The position numbers were made by a program, and so were the translations under genes. DNA of 64,000 nt from Desulfobacteraceae bacterium (lineage in GTDB: Bacteria; Desulfobacterota; Desulfobacteria; Desulfobacterales; Desulfobacteraceae), in contig JADGFI010000002.1 in NCBI GenBank assembly GCA_016743945.1, positions 18,923 to 82,922 of the forward strand. The letters are read 5' to 3'. Within the stretch, counting starts at the first letter, position 1. Each line of letters opens with the position of its first letter. Under the pieces are notes generated by a model, which saw only the letters and a program-made list of their open reading frames with translations, did not search any database and had not been told where the DNA came from. Shown in pieces: positions 43,971 through 52,333 of the stretch.

Positions 43971-44303
43971 TTAAAGCACTAAGCTTTTTTTATAATTGTC
44001 ATCTGTAATATCCGTCATATTGATAACAACATTTTTATACGCTCCTCAGATAACGGTTTCCAAAGCTTTCGCCCCAACTTCCACATCGTATTTTGATGCG
44101 ACATTGCCATATTTAGCAATTTCTATCATAGCATCCCATGCAGTATCGGCAAACTTCATGATGGTCAAGGGAACATCAATAGCCTTTTTTAACCCCTGTT
44201 GCAGTCTATCCAGCTTTTCTTTTTTTTCTATCTGGGTCTGTTCAGGCAGGCGCAAAGCTTCAATATAGTCATTAATAGTATCCGCATCTATCATGGGAAT
44301 CAA
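43971..44303 (-). pseudogene. Decayed cyclodeaminase (FTCD C-terminal family) gene
   Basis: The frame reads IPMIDADTINDYIEALRLP, then VPLTIMKFADTAWDAMIEI and GNVASKYDVEVGAKALETVI, the second half of a formimidoyl-THF cyclodeaminase-like protein. It then meets TGA at 44048-44046. The same frame continues GAYKNVVINMTDITDDN to a TAA at 43971, as intact homologues do, so the TGA is a nonsense mutation. The first 100 or so residues are missing. The position is not a cysteine site in the family, so selenocysteine is unlikely. Confidence 0.65.
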
Positions 44304-44692
44304 AACAATTGGAAGATTTTTGAAACCGTTGATAATAAAATTGGTAATCGGTGATGATTATGGGTCAGCCGTTCTATATCCGTGTCTATTTCCAAATTGC
44401 ACAGCAGCAAAAAAAGTCTTGTGATCTGCGATCGGTACAGTTCCTATAACTCCCTGGCAAGGCAGATGCCCTTCATTGCCCTGGCCTTTTGCTGGATACA
44501 TATTCGACGTGACTGGTACCTTTCAGAACAATTGATGGTGTGAATGTGTGAGAGTTTTTCAATCTCACTCACACACACATTCATGGCTCAATTATTCTAT
44601 CGCGAAACAAACAAGGTGAACAATTTGGATAAATATGATATTCAATTTTTGGGGCAGGGGAAGGGAATTTGTTCAAATATAGGAAGGGATAA
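44304..44692 (+). other. Gene-free stretch with a hairpin before the sigma54 activator
   Basis: GAATGTGTG (44542-44550) pairs with CACACATTC (44574-44582). Frames around 44350-44510 encode pieces such as LRSVQF and ALAFCWIHIRRDWYLSEQL in different frames, possibly remains of a transposase or other lost gene, which I cannot identify. No clear promoter for the activator is visible. Confidence 0.3.
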
Positions 44693-46465
44693 ATGTTGAT
44701 GCAACAAGATAATATCAGTCAAAACAGATTCTCAATTCAGGCATTATGTAATATCCTGCAACCCGTTCTTGGTACCGAATTAATGGTTGTTGATCAATCA
44801 TTGATTGCCCTGGCCGGTACTGGACCTTATGAAAAAAATGTAGGATCACGGCGACCGCTGGAATCTTATGTGGATGTCTCGTTAAAGTCTGGAGAAAGCT
44901 TTCAAATCAATGCGCCCAGGGAAACAGAGCAATGCTTAAGATGCGAATTTAGACGTCATTGCATTTATACATCTGTTATTTCCTGTCCTCTATTGTATCG
45001 TGATCAAACCGTCGGGCTTTTTGGTTTTTTAGGATATGATGGTACCCAACAAAAAATGATGAAAGACAAGACTTTGTTTTTAGCAGGCCTTGCAGAAAAT
45101 ATGGCCAAATACATAGTAAACAGCTTTTTTACCCATGAGTTGTTTTATTCTGATTTTGTATCTTCAAGTGGAATGAATAACATCGTTAATTCCATTGAAG
45201 TGGGAATCATCATTACGGATACCAAGGATAATATCGTCAACATTAACCAGTTTGCTGAAAAAATGCTTAATTCCAACCGTAAGGAATGTTTGGGCAAAAA
45301 AATCGATATGTTTGGCCGCGAATTGGAGATTGATGGCGCTTTCCCAAAACTCAACACAAAAAGAAACACCCATCAATCCAAATATGTTGCCAAGGCAAAT
45401 TTGATTCTTTACAAGGATCAACCAGTAGGCAAGGTTCTTCGATTACAAAATAATGAAAACCGAAGGCCATCTTCAAAGATATACAGTTTTAACAAAATAG
45501 AAATTAAGCCAAGAATTATTGGAATATCTAAACCCATTCTCAAACTAAAGAAGATCATTACTAAAATTGCTGTAAATGATTCAAGAATACTCATCACTGG
45601 TGATACAGGCACTGGAAAAGAACTCATTGCAAGGCTCATACACTACGATAGTCCCAGGCATCTTGGTCCTTTTGTTGCCCTGAACTGCGGTGCACTTCCA
45701 GAAACGCTTATTGAAAGTGAATTATTTGGATATGAAAAGGGAGCCTTCACTGATGCAAAAAAAGCTGGAAAGGTTGGGAAGTTTGAACTGGCAGATAAGG
45801 GAACGATTTTTTTGGACGAAATCGGTAATTTGTCACTAACGGGTCAAGCCAAAATTCTTCGAATTCTGGACAATAATATCCTGGAAAAAATCGGTGGCAC
45901 AACACCAATTGAGATAGATATAAGACTCATCAGCGCCACCAATAAAGATTTGCCCCAAATGATAAAAAAAGGGCTTTTTCTGGAAGACCTTTATTACCGT
46001 TTAAATGTTGTGCAACTTGTGGCGCCTCCATTGAGAGAAAGAAAACCGGATATCCCCTTATTGTTGGACTTTTTCATCAAAGAGAATAATTTGAGATTTA
46101 GCGGAAATTTAAAGGGCTTTACGAATGAAGCCATGGTCTATCTCCTCCATTTTCAATGGGATGGAAATGTCAGGGAACTAAAGAATGTAGCAGAATACGC
46201 ATGTAATGTTAAGAATAGTGGGTTGGCAGGCCTTGATGACCTACCCCCATACATGTTTCAGTCTATGAATATTCTTGAAAAGAACGTGCAGAGAATTATC
46301 AATACGGAAAACCTCATGGTTGAAGAAGCTATCCGAATATTCGGGAATTCAACCACAGGGAAACAAAAAGCCGCCAAGTATCTGGGGATTAGTCTTTCCA
46401 CCTTATATAGGCGCCTGACGGCAAAATCTACCAAGGAAAAGAGGAGTTACACAGACAGTACCTGA
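44693..46465 (+). CDS. Sigma54-dependent transcriptional activator
   Basis: 590 residues. The N-terminal half has a GAF-like region with a cysteine cluster (CLRCEFRRHC) that may sense redox or a ligand, then a PAS domain near residues 165-260. The AAA+ domain has Walker A GDTGTGKELIAR, a GAFTDA version of the GAFTGA loop that contacts sigma54, Walker B GTIFLDEIGNL, and the arginine finger region RLISATNKD. The C-terminus is a Fis-type helix-turn-helix (KQKAAKYLGISLSTLYRRL). A likely target is the permease or a nearby operon, but no -24/-12 promoter was found with confidence. Confidence 0.88.
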   Translation: MLMQQDNISQNRFSIQALCNILQPVLGTELMVVDQSLIALAGTGPYEKNVGSRRPLESYVDVSLKSGESFQINAPRETEQCLRCEFRRHCIYTSVISCPLLYRDQTVGLFGFLGYDGTQQKMMKDKTLFLAGLAENMAKYIVNSFFTHELFYSDFVSSSGMNNIVNSIEVGIIITDTKDNIVNINQFAEKMLNSNRKECLGKKIDMFGRELEIDGAFPKLNTKRNTHQSKYVAKANLILYKDQPVGKVLRLQNNENRRPSSKIYSFNKIEIKPRIIGISKPILKLKKIITKIAVNDSRILITGDTGTGKELIARLIHYDSPRHLGPFVALNCGALPETLIESELFGYEKGAFTDAKKAGKVGKFELADKGTIFLDEIGNLSLTGQAKILRILDNNILEKIGGTTPIEIDIRLISATNKDLPQMIKKGLFLEDLYYRLNVVQLVAPPLRERKPDIPLLLDFFIKENNLRFSGNLKGFTNEAMVYLLHFQWDGNVRELKNVAEYACNVKNSGLAGLDDLPPYMFQSMNILEKNVQRIINTENLMVEEAIRIFGNSTTGKQKAAKYLGISLSTLYRRLTAKSTKEKRSYTDST

Positions 46466-46863
46466 ACGAAAATTTCAAAATAATGAAAGAGTGGTGGTGC
46501 TGTTCAAAAAGCTGCATACCTGTCCGGTGAATAGCTCTTTCTTGGGAGTTGGCATTAACCGCCGCCTCCCATATTGAACCTGGAAAATATTATTAGCTTG
46601 TTCGTTTTTGAGGAATACCCTTATCATATAGCCATGATCCGCCAGCACAGCAACGGTCTTATATTTCTAAATTAGTTTACGACTATTCAGAGTCTCAGAT
46701 TCCGGTTCTTGATTACTGGCATTGATTTTTTGAAATTGGGTTGAGGAATTGCAGGTGCGCTATTCTTAATAGATAGCTCTGAAGCGCCTGGTTTCAAATT
46801 TTGTCACACATTTTGACATCCTGCAAGTTTTATTATCCGTTTTACCTTAAAACATCATTTTTC

Positions 46864-46903
46864 CCAGTACCACAGACATAAAATTTTGTGCCTGTGGTAC
46901 TGG
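46864..46903. repeat. 40-base palindrome between convergent genes
   Basis: CCAGTACCACAG (46864-46875) and CTGTGGTACTGG (46892-46903) are perfect 12-bp inverted repeats. The 16 bases between them also pair (CA with TG, AAAA with TTTT) with only a mismatch and a wobble. It lies in the 500-base gap between the sigma54 activator (+) and the permease (-). No T-run follows on either strand, so it may act as an mRNA-end hairpin for both genes. The rest of 46466-46965 shows nothing else. Confidence 0.65.
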
Positions 46904-46965
46904 AAGTGTATATTTCATGTTCTTAGCATTTGTCGGTACTTAACTTACAAAAAAACAACTTCTTA

Positions 46966-48321
46966 TCATTCACCTTTTGTCAAAGTATTTTTCTTTTTCC
47001 CTTTGTAGAGGAATATGTACAATATTACTCCAACCACAAGCCCCCAAGTAGCTCCTCTAACTGCAATAACACCAGCAATTACTCCCATCACCCCTATGTC
47101 TTTGTTTGATTTTGCTATATTCACTGCTATATAAGTACAAACCCAACCTTGCATAATCATCGTCAATGTTAATGCAACGGGTAAAAGTGGTTTTAAAACA
47201 GATACAAAGGGTGCAAGACAAAGTGCTATAGTTGCTCCAAGATAGAATGATGCCGACCCATCATAAATAGAATCCATTGATTTTCGACCCAATTTATATC
47301 TTTCAACAGTTGCAATATGAGCACCGCCCCAAACAGGACCATGAAAAACTGGAAAGGGGGATATTAATCCCAAGACCAGATTTCTTATACCGCAAAGAAA
47401 GTTAATTCTGTTAGGATTAATTTCAATTAATTCATCATTTCTGACTTCATCAGCTTCTTTTAATACACTTTGCCCTGTAATTAGGTCGCCATAAGCGATT
47501 ACATATAGGGCAACAACAATACCAATTGTGCTTATGAAATATGACAATTTTGGAATTCCAAGCCCGAATACACTCCAATCACTTATGAGTGTGTGAAAAT
47601 CATTTAATGAAAATGAAAACCCCCATTGGATTGGTTGCCACGTTATCTCTCCAAATATAGTTCCAATAAGTCCGGCAACAACTATACCTGGCACTATTCC
47701 GAAAGAAACTATTTTTGCAAAGATAGGACTCTCTTTTCTTAAAAATTTTCCTTTTGTTGAATATAAAAGAAAAAACGCGACAAGTATAGAAGCACTAGCC
47801 GCAAAAGGAAATTGCATAAAACGACCACCTATTTTGAACTCGCCCATTACAGCAGCAACACCCGCTCCTAAAATTACTCCACCTTTGATTGCATTTGGAA
47901 GCCAATTTACAAATTTCGCTGCTATTCCAGTTGTTCCAAAAACTAAAAACACTACGCCTATAGTTAATTGGGCAGCTATAATCATATATACCCTTTCTGC
48001 CATTGGAACATTTGTTATAAATGCAATAACCAAAGGAAGTCCAGGTGTTATCCAACCCGGCACAACGGGATCTCCTAGAAGTGTATGTAATAGATACAGG
48101 CATGAACTTATGAAGACCATTAATACAGCAATATTCACAGGAACTCCCATCATCTGAATGACTGGGATAGCAGCTAGTCCTGTCGCAGCTAAAACGGTTC
48201 CTTGTATAGCATCTGGCCACGACCAATTATAATGAAAAAAGGGAAACCTGACCTTTAAAAAACCCCCAAAAAGTGAAATATGAGGTTGTACTTTTCCGTT
48301 TTCTCGTTTGATTATCGACAT
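46966..48321 (-). CDS. NCS2/SLC23-like multi-pass permease
   Basis: About 451 residues from ATG 48321, chosen because AGGAG lies nine bases upstream; the frame stays open further back but there it overlaps the decayed Fe-S gene. Twelve to fourteen hydrophobic segments, with PDAIQGTVLAATGLAAIP, PGWITPGLPLVIAF and GLISPFPVFHGPVWGGAHIATV, fit the nucleobase/ascorbate and related inner-membrane symporter fold. The substrate is unknown; it could be an anion or an aromatic compound. It is encoded on the opposite strand from the sigma54 activator. Confidence 0.72.
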   Translation of the reverse strand: MSIIKRENGKVQPHISLFGGFLKVRFPFFHYNWSWPDAIQGTVLAATGLAAIPVIQMMGVPVNIAVLMVFISSCLYLLHTLLGDPVVPGWITPGLPLVIAFITNVPMAERVYMIIAAQLTIGVVFLVFGTTGIAAKFVNWLPNAIKGGVILGAGVAAVMGEFKIGGRFMQFPFAASASILVAFFLLYSTKGKFLRKESPIFAKIVSFGIVPGIVVAGLIGTIFGEITWQPIQWGFSFSLNDFHTLISDWSVFGLGIPKLSYFISTIGIVVALYVIAYGDLITGQSVLKEADEVRNDELIEINPNRINFLCGIRNLVLGLISPFPVFHGPVWGGAHIATVERYKLGRKSMDSIYDGSASFYLGATIALCLAPFVSVLKPLLPVALTLTMIMQGWVCTYIAVNIAKSNKDIGVMGVIAGVIAVRGATWGLVVGVILYIFLYKGKKKNTLTKGE

Positions 48322-48406
48322 TTTTAAATCTCCTATTATAAAATTAACATTTTTATTTGTCACACCCCTTCTTGCCCATTCTGAAAAATCCAGAATCCAA
48401 GACCAA

Positions 48407-49112
48407 CTATTCAGCTGAATAAGTCTTAGGAATCCAGTCTGGTTTAGGGGGGAAAAATGTCCGGGGTTCTCTTCGTTTAGCACAATTTTCACTGAGCCAT
48501 TTGGCCTTATCCTTTAGTGGACTATCTTACAAAATTCTGGCCTGGGGGGGGCATGCTTTAATACAGGCACAGCAATAAATGCTATATTTATCATATGGTT
48601 GTATAGGCTTTAGATTCGTCCATTGCTGTTTCGGCAATGGCATTTTTAGGGCAGACACTGATACAGGTATCGCAGTCGTCGCAGTCATCTGTGACATCAA
48701 TTCCTGCAACCTTCATCGCATCCTGGATATTTACTATACAAAAAATTCAGGCCCAAAAGCCGTGCAGTTTGACAAACGGCGCAAGCCAGGGGGTTTCTCT
48801 TGTTACATGAACTTTTTCTATGGTCATGGATGAATCCATACTTGGCATTCAGACTATTTTTGCCCCCAATAACAGCGCTTGCTCAACTTCCACAGGATTA
48901 AACCCCCAACGCAATAATTAAGCACAATCCCGCAATGAGCATCAGGTCATCCCCAACAAATTTTTACGTTAACTTCACCCGGTCGGCAGTTGTGGTGTTG
49001 TGGTGTTTGAATGCCAGAGCCTTCATGCCTGGCGCGTTTGCCTCTTGTGCTACCTCAATCAAATCATATTGACAGGTCCAACGTGAATATGGAGATCACA
49101 TACCCCCGACAT
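48407..49112 (-). pseudogene. Decayed PHP-like (DUF6282-type) and Fe-S (EFR1-like) coding region
   Basis: Fragments in successive frames give DLHIHVGP (49097-49074), then YDLIEVAQEANAPGMKALAF, NPVEVEQALLLGAKIV and MTIEKVHVTRETPWLAPF. A double ferredoxin follows: CDDCDTCISVCPKNAI and CCACIKACPPQARIL, ending with WLSENCAKRREPRTFF, as in EFR1-type proteins. At least two frameshifts and three stops interrupt it. It is a pseudogene or two fused relics; the upstream part resembles DUF6282 hydrolases, the downstream part is clearly Fe-S. Confidence 0.6.
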
Positions 49113-49218
49113 AATGTCTTTCCTTTCGCCTGATTCCACATTGTTTTCTCCCTTAAAAAAGCATAGGTCAACAGTTAAATTGCTCTGTTGACACTATGCC
49201 TTTTAAAAAAAAAATCAA

Positions 49219-50016
49219 TTAACCATGAACCTTGCTGGCGTATTGGGCAAAGACCTCTGGATCATGACCAAAGATGACCTTTGCATGTTCTCTGTCGGCA
49301 ATATTTTTGAGTTTGGCCAGACTTTTAAACCATCCTGGCATGTCACGTACCAGCCATCCTGGAGGTTTTTGGTCAACCCAGCTTTCCTTAAAAAATACTG
49401 TGTCAGAAGTAAATAAAAAGGTGTCCTGGTCGTTGAGCTTGGCTTTCATCGACAATAAACCAGGTGTATGGCCGAGTGTTTTGTAAAGCGTAATGCCATC
49501 AAACAATTCGCATTCATCTCCATAGACGGCCTGCCAGTTGAAAGCAGAATCGATGCAATGGGGAATATAAGCGCCAAAGTCTTGTTTTGTAGCAATGGCA
49601 TAAAAGGCATTTTTGATCTCGTCTTCATGTGCATAAACAGGAACGTCCAATCCCCTGAAAAATTCAAGTCCGCCAGCATGGTCCAGATGCATATGGCCAA
49701 TGATTATTGCGGATACGTCGTTTACACTATAACCGGCCTTTTTTAATTGGTTGTCCAGCCGATTTTCCTCTTCGTACCGGGTAATATCAAAAACTTCTTG
49801 AACGGGTTCAGGCCAAAGTTCTCTATAATTTGGTGCCGGGCCAGTCTCGTATAAAATCAGGCCATTCTTGGGGTGCTCGATTAAAGCACCAATCATTTGA
49901 TAGTTACGTCGATTCGATATTGGCTTGGGTTCGCTTCTGGTTGCTACACCGGAACCTTCAATCACCCAGCCTTCATCTGCAGTTAATGTACCAAAATCCA
50001 ACAATCTCATTTTCAT
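49219..50016 (-). CDS. MBL-fold hydrolase, N-acyl homoserine lactonase-like
   Basis: A 265-residue metallo-beta-lactamase fold enzyme. The di-metal motif is IIGHMHLDHAGGLEFF (HxHxDH). Further ligands lie in LYKTLGHTPGLLS (His), FLFTSDTVFF (Asp) and VIFGHDPEVF (His). The N-terminal strand RLLDFGTLTADEGWVIEG and overall layout match the AttM/AiiB branch of lactonases, which open acyl-homoserine lactones and other lactones. It is monocistronic, with AGGAGATATTG before the ATG. The natural substrate may be an unrelated lactone. Confidence 0.82.
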   Translation of the reverse strand: MKMRLLDFGTLTADEGWVIEGSGVATRSEPKPISNRRNYQMIGALIEHPKNGLILYETGPAPNYRELWPEPVQEVFDITRYEEENRLDNQLKKAGYSVNDVSAIIIGHMHLDHAGGLEFFRGLDVPVYAHEDEIKNAFYAIATKQDFGAYIPHCIDSAFNWQAVYGDECELFDGITLYKTLGHTPGLLSMKAKLNDQDTFLFTSDTVFFKESWVDQKPPGWLVRDMPGWFKSLAKLKNIADREHAKVIFGHDPEVFAQYASKVHG

Positions 50017-50673
50017 AACAATATCTCCTTTAGTTTGTCGTTAATTTGTGCTTTTGATCAAGCCTTTTGTAATAACCTTGTCCTATCGTTTTACTCATTT
50101 TTCTTCTCCTTGCACTTAAGTTTGATTTATAATATTTTTCCTAAAAAAGAGTATTTATAGCTTTATAAGATACCCCATTCCACCAGGTTTGTTGCAATCG
50201 GAAGAACTCCTATTTAAGATAGCAATATGCATACCAGTCAGCCTGAATTAAATTTAAATAAAAGGAAAAACAAGAGATGACTTGTTATTATTCGATTTAA
50301 TCGAACAACCCAATTTTAAATACAGTTTGATTTTTAGAATCAAGTCTGTAAATAATTGTCATAATGATAAAAATATGAAGCCCGTTCCGTATTAATTCCA
50401 GAAATTGAGAAAATTGCATCAAAAATCCCAAACACGCTTTTGATAATCACAAAACAATGAATAACCTCATCAAGCCTGGCAATGACTAATGTAATCCTCA
50501 AACAGACCGGATGGATTGGAAGACGCTTTTTGTCAAGGGCAATGTGATGTTTTGGTTTCATTGGGCTATTTTAGAAAACATTGTTTGATAAATGCTCATT
50601 TTTCGGAAATAGAATTTAAGATTCCTAAGTGAAACAGAAGCGCCTGAAAAGGACTTCCGACACCAGGAGTAAC

Positions 50674-50808
50674 TCAATTTGGATCTTTCTTTTCTGGGAA
50701 AACGTGTCCATCCCGGTATAGGTTACTGGCCGAAACTGTATTGATGTTCAGGAAAACCGTAAAAACAGAGAAGATGAAAAATACAAATAAAATTCTTTTA
50801 AAATCCAT
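50674..50808 (-). CDS. Small secreted peptide or truncated exported protein
   Basis: ATG 50808 is preceded by GGGAGGTG at ideal distance. The 44 residues start with a signal peptide (KRILFVFFIFSVFTVFLNI, cleavage probable after VSAS) and end shortly after with NLYRDGHVFPEKKDPN. It could be a short secreted peptide or the surviving 5' end of a larger exported protein. In the rest of 50017-50673 I see only a doubtful frame at 50340-50561 on the - strand. Confidence 0.4.
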   Translation of the reverse strand: MDFKRILFVFFIFSVFTVFLNINTVSASNLYRDGHVFPEKKDPN

Positions 50809-50921
50809 TGTTCACCTCCCTTATCCTCAAGATGATTAGGTAAAGAATCAAGTTTATTGCTGATATGTTTTTTTAACTTTGGTTATAGTCAGGCCCTATT
50901 CAAATTTTCATATATGTTACC

Positions 50922-50948
50922 CGTACCCACGCAAGGAGTGTGGGTACG
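50922..50948. repeat. Perfect 9-bp inverted repeat
   Basis: CGTACCCAC (50922-50930) and GTGGGTACG (50940-50948) flank a 9-base loop. It lies in gene-poor DNA near a second hairpin at 50973-51000. It may be an mRNA-end structure or a remnant of a mobile element end. Confidence 0.45.
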
Positions 50949-50972
50949 AGTGGAACTGGGTTAAACAATTCT

Positions 50973-51000
50973 GTCCCCCCTCCCTAAAAGGAGGAGGGAC
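50973..51000. terminator. GC-rich hairpin, probable terminator
   Basis: GTCCCCCCTCC and GGAGGAGGGAC form a stem around CTAAAA. On the + strand it is followed by CGTTTTATATTATTT. On the - strand it starts nine bases after the stop of the ORF at 51010-51234, so it could serve that transcript. Confidence 0.45.
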
Positions 51001-51009
51001 CGTTTTATA

Positions 51010-51234
51010 TTATTTGAAATAAATCAGTGTGAAGTTCAGATCATCACTGACCAGCCTGTAGGTTACCTCGTATAAGTGCGACCCGGGATTATCAGTTCCA
51101 TGATTTGCATTCGACCCCACCTTATAGTGGTACGTTGAGTAAACAGAATCTGATTGAGGAGTGAATCCGGAAAAACACACAACACGCTCCCCCACGGGGA
51201 GCTGAAAGGTTTCGGAAACAGTATTCACCGGCAT
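51010..51234 (-). CDS. Short hypothetical ORF ending at a hairpin
   Basis: 74 residues (ends LYEVTYRLVSDDLNFTLIYFK), beta-rich and without a known domain. Its stop lies just before the GC hairpin at 50973-51000, which suggests a genuine 3' end. The start is uncertain, since AAAGGA is only a few bases from the ATG, so it may be the tail of a broken gene. In 51240-51480 on the - strand, pieces such as WMNHLHDYFVDLGFDHE recall an esterase, but frames are broken. The - frame at 51554-51940 is not recognised. Confidence 0.3.
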   Translation of the reverse strand: MPVNTVSETFQLPVGERVVCFSGFTPQSDSVYSTYHYKVGSNANHGTDNPGSHLYEVTYRLVSDDLNFTLIYFK

Positions 51235-51809
51235 CTGTCCTTTAAGTTATAAGGTACCATGGCTTTGTTGACAGCAGATCGAGGCACCCAGCTTCCATGC
51301 TTCGCGATTCATGGTCAAACCCCAGGTCAACAAAATAGTCGTGCAGATGGTTCATCCAGTAAAAATTTTTGTCCCGTCACGGACAACCATCTGCTCGTCA
51401 TTCCCCTGGGCCATTGCAAAACCTATTTTGATCTCACGGCCGAAGAGCACTGTGATACAAATGCATTGAGAAAAGAATACGGTTAATATTTTATTTTGAA
51501 AACATCATATTTTACCTCTAACTTCCGACAAACATCAAATAATAACCGAGATGCTACCGGCCCATAGATGAAAACGGATAAAAGGTTTTATTCATATCAA
51601 TACAAATTGTTATCCAACAATCCATAGACGGTTGCCGCCCTGATGTATTGACACAATAATTCGAATACGATACATTGGGTTCGATGTATATTATGTAATT
51701 GGAACCTGTGCCCAAATATCCCTGGCAAGGCTGACCGTTTGCCAGGGATATCTGTTTTCTGCAAGTCTCTGGGAAAACAAGAAGACGATTAGACAAAACG
51801 AGCTGATAC

Positions 51810-52229
51810 ATGAATGCGTATATGACACAAAATAAAATTCTGAAGATAGAAAATACCTGGATCCCCCTTTCAGACGGCTGCAGACTGGCCGCTCGGATAT
51901 GGATGCCCGAGAATGCAACCACCACACCTGTTCCGGCCATCTTAAAATACCTTCCCTATAGAAAGCGGGACGAAACCACCGAGCGGGACGCCTTAACCCA
52001 TCCCTATATGGCAGCCCGGGGTTATGGCAACGGGGAATCAAACGGTCTCATGGCAGACGAGTACACCCAACAGGAGCAGGACGACTACGGGGACCGAAGC
52101 TTCTCATCCCACGGCCTGAGAACCGCATACAAAACTGAGGAATCCTGGCAAATCAACCGGGCCTTGGAAGGCAAAAACCAGATTTTTCAAAAAAGCTGGG
52201 ATCTTAAGATCCCGCGAAACTTTATATAA
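51810..52229 (+). pseudogene. CocE/NonD-family hydrolase with large internal deletion
   Basis: 139 residues. The first 75 match the start of CocE-type (X-Pro dipeptidyl-peptidase S15) hydrolases: IENTWIPLSDGCRLAARIWM, ILKYLPYRKRDETTERD and HPYMAARGY. The chain then jumps to GNGESNGLMADEYTQQEQDD and from there to the extreme C-terminus (FQKSWDLKIPRNF). Complete relatives have 550-680 residues including the catalytic triad, all of which is lost. It lies 105 bases before the peptide transporter genes and was probably part of the same peptide or amide-using operon. Confidence 0.7.
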
Positions 52230-52333
52230 CCGGCATGGCCGGCGCATGGTATTTGTGCCTGGCCACAATGAAGAATGAAACTCTTATAATTGCAATGCAT
52301 TAGCCAAAGTTTCATATAATAAGGAGACACCAT

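Noticed and set aside
44046-44048. TGA in the cyclodeaminase relic as selenocysteine
   Set aside because: The aligned position is not a Cys in the family, the N-terminal half of the gene is missing and no SECIS-like hairpin was noticed; a nonsense mutation is simpler.
44620-44692. Sigma54 (-24/-12) promoter before the activator gene
   Set aside because: The TGGGGCAGGGGAAGGG stretch lacks the GC element at the right spacing.
48407-49112. TGA codons in the decayed Fe-S gene as selenocysteine
   Set aside because: Additional frameshifts and other stops are present, so the region is a pseudogene.
50340-50561. 73-codon - strand frame in gene-poor DNA
   Set aside because: No ribosome site, no recognised motif and atypical composition; not supported as a gene.
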